A program made the translations under genes and the position numbers. The notes below the pieces were generated by a model. That model saw nothing but the letters and a program-made list of their open reading frames with translations, ran no database searches and was not told the origin of the DNA. Below, in pieces: positions 7,041 through 11,397 of a stretch of 11,397 nucleotides of DNA; position 1 is the first letter of the stretch; each line of letters opens with the position of its first letter. The stretch spans positions 1 through 11,397 of the forward strand of contig JAPPFO010000250.1 in assembly GCA_028875175.1 (NCBI GenBank), in the 5' to 3' direction. This DNA comes from Chloroflexota bacterium (GTDB lineage: Bacteria > Chloroflexota > UBA11872).

Positions 7041-8210
7041 CTACAGGCTCAGGGCCGGTCCAGATGAGGCTGCCGCGCTCTGCTTGGCGACGTCCACGCG
7101 GTACTCGTGGGCCATGTTTCGGGGGTCCGTGACCGACGGGTCACCCTGGAACTCGCCGCGGGCGGCGGCCGGCACGGCCATCAGATTGGCGTTGGTGACC
7201 TGGGGCGGGACGGCGCACTCGGGGGCGATGATGTCGATGCCGGCGGAGACGATGTCCTCAACCTCAAAGGCGACATCCTCGGGCCGGCCGCTGAGCAGGG
7301 TGACGAAGTTGCTGACGTTGCCGACGAGCTTGAAGTCGCCGACGACGGCCTTGGCCTCGTGCGGGTCGTTTTCGGTGGCGAAGTGGAAGGCCTCGAAGCC
7401 GGCGTCCTTGATGTACTGCATGCGGTCGAGGGTCTTGCCGCAGCAGTGCAGGATGACGGGCGAGTTAATCTCCGGCGTGATCTTCTGGTGTACCGGCATC
7501 AGGAAGTCGCGGTAGGTCTCGGCGCGGACGAGGTCGCCGGTGGAATGGTCGGCCAGGCAGATGGCGTCGGCGCCGGCCTCGATCTGGGCGTTGGCGAATT
7601 CGATGGAGGCCGGCATCAGCCGGTCCAGGCAGGCATGCACGTAGTCGGGGTCGAGGATGACGTTAATGAGGAATTCCTGTGGCCCGAACATGTGGTACGA
7701 GAGCGTCCACGGGCCCATGACTTTGCCGATGACGGCGGCGTCGGGGTGGCGTTCGCGAAGCATCTTGATGGAGTCGATGACGGCCTTGGTCTCGCGGCGT
7801 TCGAGGAAGTCGTTGGGAATGACGATCTCGTCCGGCGTTGTCCAGGGGTTCGGAGGGCTTACCGCCGGCATGCGGGGACCCGAAATGATCTTGCCGGTGC
7901 CCTTGTCGAACTCCCAGGGGTCCTCGCCCCACTCGATGTCGGCGTCCAGGGCGGCGGCGCCGAGGATGATGCTGAAGTAGGGCATGATCGAGTCGTAGCC
8001 ATGCTCGGTGTAGCTGCGTTCGGCCAGCAGGGCGATGGGCGCGGCTTCGTAGTGGGCGTCGGGCCATTCAATGCCAAGGCGGCGCATTTCCTCGTAGGTC
8101 GCCAGGGACGTGGGACTGCCGACGCAGATGCGGTCCACCGGCTTGCCCTGGAGGGCGTTGAGGTAGCGCTCGCGTCCAGTCATCGTGCCGTTTGTTTCCG
8201 TAGTACTCAC
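7041..8210 (-). CDS. Uroporphyrinogen decarboxylase family protein, MtaA-like methyltransferase
   Basis: This 389-residue protein belongs to the UroD superfamily, closer to methylcobalamin-dependent methyltransferases (MtaA/MtbA/CmuA type) than to haem-pathway HemE. The start resembles MtaA-type proteins: TGRERYLNALQGKPVDRI (11-28), then GSPTSLATYEEMRRLG (31-46) and GYDSIMPYF (71-79). The zinc site expected of the methyltransferases is present: His255 and Cys257 in LHCCGKT, and Cys332 in APECAVPP. HemE lacks these cysteines. The usual reaction moves a methyl group from a corrinoid protein to a thiol acceptor. No corrinoid protein or substrate methyltransferase is seen here, so the acceptor is unknown. 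GTG 8210 is chosen because GGAG (8218-8221, read on the minus strand) lies 7 bases upstream; ATG 8183 has none. The deacetylase follows after 104 bases. Confidence 0.85.
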   Translation of the reverse strand: MSTTETNGTMTGRERYLNALQGKPVDRICVGSPTSLATYEEMRRLGIEWPDAHYEAAPIALLAERSYTEHGYDSIMPYFSIILGAAALDADIEWGEDPWEFDKGTGKIISGPRMPAVSPPNPWTTPDEIVIPNDFLERRETKAVIDSIKMLRERHPDAAVIGKVMGPWTLSYHMFGPQEFLINVILDPDYVHACLDRLMPASIEFANAQIEAGADAICLADHSTGDLVRAETYRDFLMPVHQKITPEINSPVILHCCGKTLDRMQYIKDAGFEAFHFATENDPHEAKAVVGDFKLVGNVSNFVTLLSGRPEDVAFEVEDIVSAGIDIIAPECAVPPQVTNANLMAVPAAARGEFQGDPSVTDPRNMAHEYRVDVAKQSAAASSGPALSL

Positions 8211-8242
8211 GCGAACACTCCAAGGCGGGTGCCGTCAGGCGA

Positions 8243-8248
8243 AGTATA
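8243..8248 (-). promoter_or_regulatory. Possible -10 element for the UroD-family gene
   Basis: Read on the minus strand this is TATACT, five of six matches to the -10 consensus, in a G+C-rich setting. Transcription would begin near 8236 and give a leader of about 26 bases containing the GGAG ribosome-binding site before GTG 8210. No recognisable -35 element is found 16-18 bases upstream, so the call is weak. Confidence 0.3.
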
Positions 8249-8286
8249 AGGCGGAGCGCGACGAATGGCTGACTGGCGTCCCGTCT

Positions 8287-8316
8287 TTGACCGGGAATCG
8301 GGGCGCCGAGTAGCAT
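8287..8316 (+). promoter_or_regulatory. rny: Candidate sigma-70-type promoter for rny
   Basis: TTGACC (8287-8292, five of six matches) and TAGCAT (8311-8316, four of six) are 18 bases apart in the 199-base divergent spacer between the UroD-family gene and rny. The predicted leader is nearly 90 bases, enough for post-transcriptional control, but I see no clear stem-loop or riboswitch in it. The rest of the spacer shows no other gene. Confidence 0.35.
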
Positions 8317-8409
8317 CGCGTCGCGGAGGCGTCGCGTGGCGCCGCCGAACCTTTTCCTCAATGCGATTCATTCGACGATTCGTACAACACACCCTTCTGG
8401 AGGCCAGCC

Positions 8410-9960
8410 GTGGAAGCCCTATTGGCGATCGTCGCCGGTCTGGCGGCGCTCGTAGTAGGGCTCGTGGCGGGCTACTTCTATCAGGTCCGGCTATCCCAGG
8501 CGCGCGGGCGCGAATTCGCGCGCCGGGTGGAGCACGAACTGGCAGAAGTCGAAGCCCGACAACGAGCCAGTATCAAGGAAACCAGCGCGAAAATCCGCAA
8601 CGAGCGTGCGGACGCGGAGCGCGAGTCGCGCGAGCGCCGTCGCGAACTCCGCCAGCAGGAGCGGCGTCTCCAGCAGCGTGAGCAAACGCTGGACAATCGT
8701 TCGGAGCGTCTTGACGACCTGGAACGCGAGTTCCTGAAGCGCGACGACTCACTCGATCAGCGCAAACGCGGACTCGACCAACGCGAGACCGAGCTGGAGG
8801 ATCTGCGCGAGCAGCAGGTAGCCGCGCTGGAAGCAGCGGCCAGCCTGACGCGTGATGAAGCCAAGACGGAGCTGTTGGCCTCGGTCGAACGCGAAGTACG
8901 CGAGATTTGCGATCAGCGCGCTCGCGAACTCACGGCAGCGGCCGAGGAAAACGCGGAGGCGCAGGCGCGCTGGCTGGTCGGGCTTTCGCTGCAGCGGGTC
9001 GCGGCGGCACACACGACCGAGATCACGACGTCAGTCGTCGACCTGAAGAGCGACGACATGAAGGGTCGCATCATCGGGCGGGAAGGCCGCAACATTCGCG
9101 CCCTGGAAGCGGCCACGGGCATCGACATCATCATCGACGACACGCCGGAAACGGTGGTGCTGTCGGGCTTCGACCCGGTGCGGCGGGAAGTGGCGCGGGT
9201 GGCGCTGCAGCGGCTGACGGAAGACGGCCGGATCCATCCGGCGCGGATCGAGGACACGGTCACCAAGGCGCGGTCCGAGGTCGAGGAAATCATCGAGCGG
9301 GAAGGTGAGCAGGCGGCCTACGACGCGGGCACGCCGGCGCTGCCGCGCGACATTCTTCGCTACATGGGTCGCTTGCGGTTCCGCACGAGCTACGGGCAGA
9401 ACGTGCTGAGCCACTCGGTGGAAGTCTCGCTGCTGGCGGCGACCATGGCAGCGGAGATTGGTGGCGACGTGGAAGTTGCGCGCCGAGCTGGATTCGTGCA
9501 TGACATCGGCAAGGCGATCGACCACGAGATCGAGGGTCCGCATGCGTTGATCGGCGGGGCGCTCCTGCGACGGTCCGGGCTGTCGGAAGACGTGGCCCAT
9601 GCCGCCGAGGCGCATCACTTTGAGGTGGAGTTGCGCAGCTTCGAGGCATTTGCCGTGGCCGCGGCCGACGCCATTTCAGCTTCGCGACCTGGCGCTCGGC
9701 GCGAGACGGTCACCCGCTACCTGCAACGGCTGGAGAAGCTGGAGGAGATTGCGCGGTCGTTCGACGGCGTCGACAACTGCTACGCGATCCAGGCCGGCCG
9801 CGAGCTGCGGGTGCTGATTCGTCCGGACCAGGTGGACGAAGCCGGCGTACAGCGGCTGGCGAACGGCATTGCGAAACGCATCCAGGAGTCAATGGAGTAC
9901 CCGGGTCAGATCAAGATCACGACGATCCGGGAAACCCGCGCGGTGGACTACGCGCGCTAG
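8410..9960 (+). CDS. rny: Ribonuclease Y
   Basis: RNase Y is a membrane-anchored endoribonuclease that starts decay of many mRNAs. The 516 residues match the usual length of about 520 and the domain order: one N-terminal membrane helix (about 4-24, LLAIVAGLAALVVGLVAGYFY), a long charged coiled coil (about 30-190, many RE, RQQE and LDQR repeats), a KH RNA-binding domain (about 207-270, GxxG loop GREG at 223-226), and an HD phosphohydrolase domain (about 330-425) with the catalytic pair His364-Asp365 in VHDIGKAIDHE. The ending IRETRAVDYAR is the typical family C-terminus. The start is GTG 8410, supported by GGAGG (8399-8403) 6 bases upstream. The gene stands alone, divergent from the UroD-family gene. 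The coiled-coil half uses many CGC/CGT arginine codons, while the KH/HD half uses more CGG and G-ending codons. Confidence 0.97.
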   Translation: MEALLAIVAGLAALVVGLVAGYFYQVRLSQARGREFARRVEHELAEVEARQRASIKETSAKIRNERADAERESRERRRELRQQERRLQQREQTLDNRSERLDDLEREFLKRDDSLDQRKRGLDQRETELEDLREQQVAALEAAASLTRDEAKTELLASVEREVREICDQRARELTAAAEENAEAQARWLVGLSLQRVAAAHTTEITTSVVDLKSDDMKGRIIGREGRNIRALEAATGIDIIIDDTPETVVLSGFDPVRREVARVALQRLTEDGRIHPARIEDTVTKARSEVEEIIEREGEQAAYDAGTPALPRDILRYMGRLRFRTSYGQNVLSHSVEVSLLAATMAAEIGGDVEVARRAGFVHDIGKAIDHEIEGPHALIGGALLRRSGLSEDVAHAAEAHHFEVELRSFEAFAVAAADAISASRPGARRETVTRYLQRLEKLEEIARSFDGVDNCYAIQAGRELRVLIRPDQVDEAGVQRLANGIAKRIQESMEYPGQIKITTIRETRAVDYAR

Positions 9961-10020
9961 GCGCGGGGCGCGGGCAAGGCGGTCGGACGGCGGGACTGGG
10001 CAGGCCGAGCCGCGTGTGCT

Positions 10021-10042
10021 AAAGTTTTGTTTATCAAACTTT
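10021..10042. promoter_or_regulatory. AT-rich perfect inverted repeat, probable operator of the ArsR-like gene
   Basis: AAAGTTT (10021-10027) and AAACTTT (10036-10042) form a perfect 7+7 inverted repeat around an 8-base centre. Only 7 of the 30 bases from 10021 to 10050 are G or C, in a region otherwise strongly G+C-rich. It ends 5 bases before the first ATG of the regulator gene. Size, symmetry and place fit a dimeric winged-helix repressor binding at its own promoter. No T-run or rho-independent terminator geometry for rny is evident. Autoregulation is an inference. Confidence 0.55.
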
Positions 10043-10047
10043 GCTTT

Positions 10048-10407
10048 ATGTATGAGGCGGACGTGAAGGCGGATTTGGCCGCAATGCGCGCCTATACGCG
10101 CGCGCTCGCATCGCGAACCCGACTGGTGACGCTTGACGAACTGGCATCGGCGGACGAACTGGATGTGAGCGAGCTGTCGCGCCGCGTCGGGGTCAGCCAA
10201 CCGCTGATGTCATGGCACCTTCGTCGCTTGCGTCGCGCCGGGCTGGTTCGAGCACGGCGACAGGGTCGCCGCATGCTCTACGGGCTTGACCGTGCCACCC
10301 TGAGCGCCCGCCACGCGGCGCTGAGCGACCTGATCGACGACTTAACGGCGTCCTCGGCGCGTGGATCGGACGCCGAATCTCCCGAGCCGGCCCGAGCGCT
10401 GGCGTAG
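10048..10407 (+). CDS. ArsR-like winged-helix transcriptional regulator
   Basis: This is a 119-residue DNA-binding protein with the helix-turn-helix and wing of the ArsR family. LSRRVGVSQPLMSWHLRRL (43-61) contains the two helices, including the recognition helix, and AGLVRARRQGRRMLYGL (64-80) is the beta wing. From the ATG there is no cysteine at all, so the classical ArsR/SmtB metal site is absent and the ligand is probably not a thiol-bound metal. Three starts compete: TTG 10027 inside the inverted repeat, ATG 10048 with no ribosome-binding site (leaderless translation is possible), and GTG 10063, which has GAGG (10054-10057) five bases upstream and would give 114 residues. The helix-turn-helix is unaffected. 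The gene ends 19 bases before ino1, so it is probably cotranscribed with it. The neighbouring palindrome is its likely target. Confidence 0.8.
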   Translation: MYEADVKADLAAMRAYTRALASRTRLVTLDELASADELDVSELSRRVGVSQPLMSWHLRRLRRAGLVRARRQGRRMLYGLDRATLSARHAALSDLIDDLTASSARGSDAESPEPARALA

Positions 10408-10426
10408 GAATCCAGGAGGAAGAAGC

Positions 10427-11397
10427 GTGTCCAAGGTTCGAGTGGGAATCATTGGCGTGGGCAATTGCGCCTCGTCGCTGGTGCAAGGCGTGACCTTTTA
10501 CCGCGATGCCGCAGCCGACGAATTCATCCCCGGCTTGATGCACACGCAACTCGGCCCCTATCACGTTGGCGACGTGGAGTTTTCGGCCGCTATCGACATC
10601 GACCGGGGCAAAGTGGGCAAGGACCTGTCCGAGGCGATGACGGCGCCGCCGAACAACACGCCACAGTTCGCGGAGGTGGGACACCTGGGCGTGCCGGTAG
10701 TGCGCGGGATGACGCACGACGGGATTGGCGCCTATATGGCCGACACGGTGTATAAGGCCGAGGGCGCGACCGACAACATCGTCGAGCTGCTGAAGGACAC
10801 GCACACGGACGTAGTCGTCAACTTTCTGCCGGTGGGCAGCGAAGAGGCGACCAAGTGGTATGTGGAACAGATTCTTAACGCCGGATGCGCGATGGTGAAC
10901 TGCATGCCCGTGTTCATTGCGCGCGAGGAATACTGGCAGGGACGTTTCCGATATGCCGGCGTTCCGATCATCGGCGACGATGTGAAGTCGCAGGTTGGCG
11001 CCACCATCACGCACCGGGTGTTGACCCGGCTTTTCCGCGAGCGGGGCGTCAAGGTGCTGCGCACCTACCAGCTCAACGTGGGCGGGAACTCGGACTTCAA
11101 GAACATGCTGGAGCGCTCGCGGCTGGAATCCAAGAAGATCTCCAAGACCGACGCGGTGACCAGCCAGCTGGAATACGACATCGGGGCCGAGAACGTCCAC
11201 ATCGGACCGAGCGATTTCGTGCCCTGGCTGGGCGACCGCAAGTGGGCCTACATCCGGATGGAGGGCGTGTCGTTTGGGGGCCAGCCCTTGAACGCCGAGC
11301 TAAAGCTGGAAGTGGTGGACTCACCGAACTCGGCGGGCGTGGTAATCGATGCGCTGCGCTGCTGCAAGATCGCCATGGACCGAGGGTTGAGCGGCGC
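10427..11397 (+). CDS. ino1: Myo-inositol-1-phosphate synthase, 3' end cut by window
   Basis: This enzyme converts glucose 6-phosphate to 1L-myo-inositol 1-phosphate with bound NAD, the first step towards inositol lipids, mycothiol-like thiols or inositol solutes. The frame is open from GTG 10427 to the window end: 323 complete codons, probably about 40 short of the family length. It has the NAD-binding GIIGVGNCASSLVQG (7-21), NFLPVGSEE, the signature LNVGGNSDF (216-224) with FKNM following, and SKKISKT (235-241), which carries conserved active-site lysines. This is the shorter mycobacterial/archaeal type rather than the eukaryotic one. AGGAGGA (10414-10420) lies 6 bases before the GTG, an excellent ribosome-binding site that settles the start. 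It follows the ArsR-like gene by 19 bases, suggesting a regulator-enzyme operon. Confidence 0.95.
   Translation, partial: MSKVRVGIIGVGNCASSLVQGVTFYRDAAADEFIPGLMHTQLGPYHVGDVEFSAAIDIDRGKVGKDLSEAMTAPPNNTPQFAEVGHLGVPVVRGMTHDGIGAYMADTVYKAEGATDNIVELLKDTHTDVVVNFLPVGSEEATKWYVEQILNAGCAMVNCMPVFIAREEYWQGRFRYAGVPIIGDDVKSQVGATITHRVLTRLFRERGVKVLRTYQLNVGGNSDFKNMLERSRLESKKISKTDAVTSQLEYDIGAENVHIGPSDFVPWLGDRKWAYIRMEGVSFGGQPLNAELKLEVVDSPNSAGVVIDALRCCKIAMDRGLSG

Noticed and set aside
7107..8249. A 380-codon open frame on the plus strand
   Set aside because: It lies antisense to the clear UroD-family gene, and its translation is Gly/Val/Asp-rich low complexity without domain motifs. It is a by-product of high G+C and strong codon bias.
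8316..8345. GTCGCG-containing short direct repeats in the rny leader
   Set aside because: Two imperfect copies in G+C-rich sequence; too short and irregular to call a repeat element or a structured RNA.
10193..11200. A 335-codon open frame on the minus strand
   Set aside because: It is antisense to the inositol phosphate synthase gene, whose motifs and ribosome-binding site are clear.

Overview
The window is about 11.4 kb of very G+C-rich bacterial chromosome, gene-dense, with GTG starts used next to ATG and almost no spacer between convergent genes. It looks like Chloroflexota. The best clue is the N-terminal module of the deacetylase at 5728-6936 (GYPIT ... HQYFNHGRLD ... VGVPRLADLG), a 'GYP/QYF-hGR' repeat that I associate mainly with that phylum. 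RecF next to a DciA-like protein, RNase Y and a mycobacterial-type inositol phosphate synthase agree with this, but none is diagnostic. The phylum is an inference. I see no rRNA, tRNA, CRISPR array, insertion sequence, integrase or phage gene.

Layout. (1) Bases 3-1559, plus strand: the 3' end of a beta-propeller protein of the TolB/oligogalacturonate-lyase type, then a sugar-isomerase-like TIM barrel, probably a small carbohydrate unit. (2) Bases 1573-4856, minus strand: a small membrane protein, recF, a dciA-like gene overlapping recF by 8 bases, then an FAD-dependent oxidoreductase. The oxidoreductase is convergent with the TIM barrel gene, 13 bases apart. (3) 4889-5731, plus: a DegV-family fatty-acid-binding protein, divergent from the membrane protein. 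(4) 5728-8210, minus: a uroporphyrinogen-decarboxylase-family methyltransferase, then a polysaccharide deacetylase that shares a CTAG double stop with degV. (5) 8410-9960, plus: ribonuclease Y, divergent from the methyltransferase. (6) 10021 to the end, plus: an AT-rich perfect inverted repeat, an ArsR-like regulator, and 19 bases later a myo-inositol-1-phosphate synthase gene cut by the window end.

Working together: recF and dciA belong to replication and repair, and RNase Y to mRNA turnover at the membrane. The regulator and ino1 look like one self-contained unit for making inositol phosphate, the precursor of inositol lipids and related solutes. The propeller, TIM barrel, FAD oxidoreductase and UroD-like methyltransferase are accessory catabolic families whose substrates cannot be read from sequence. 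I do not see a convincing new defence or mobile system. The most informative unexplained structure is the palindrome and regulator in front of ino1.
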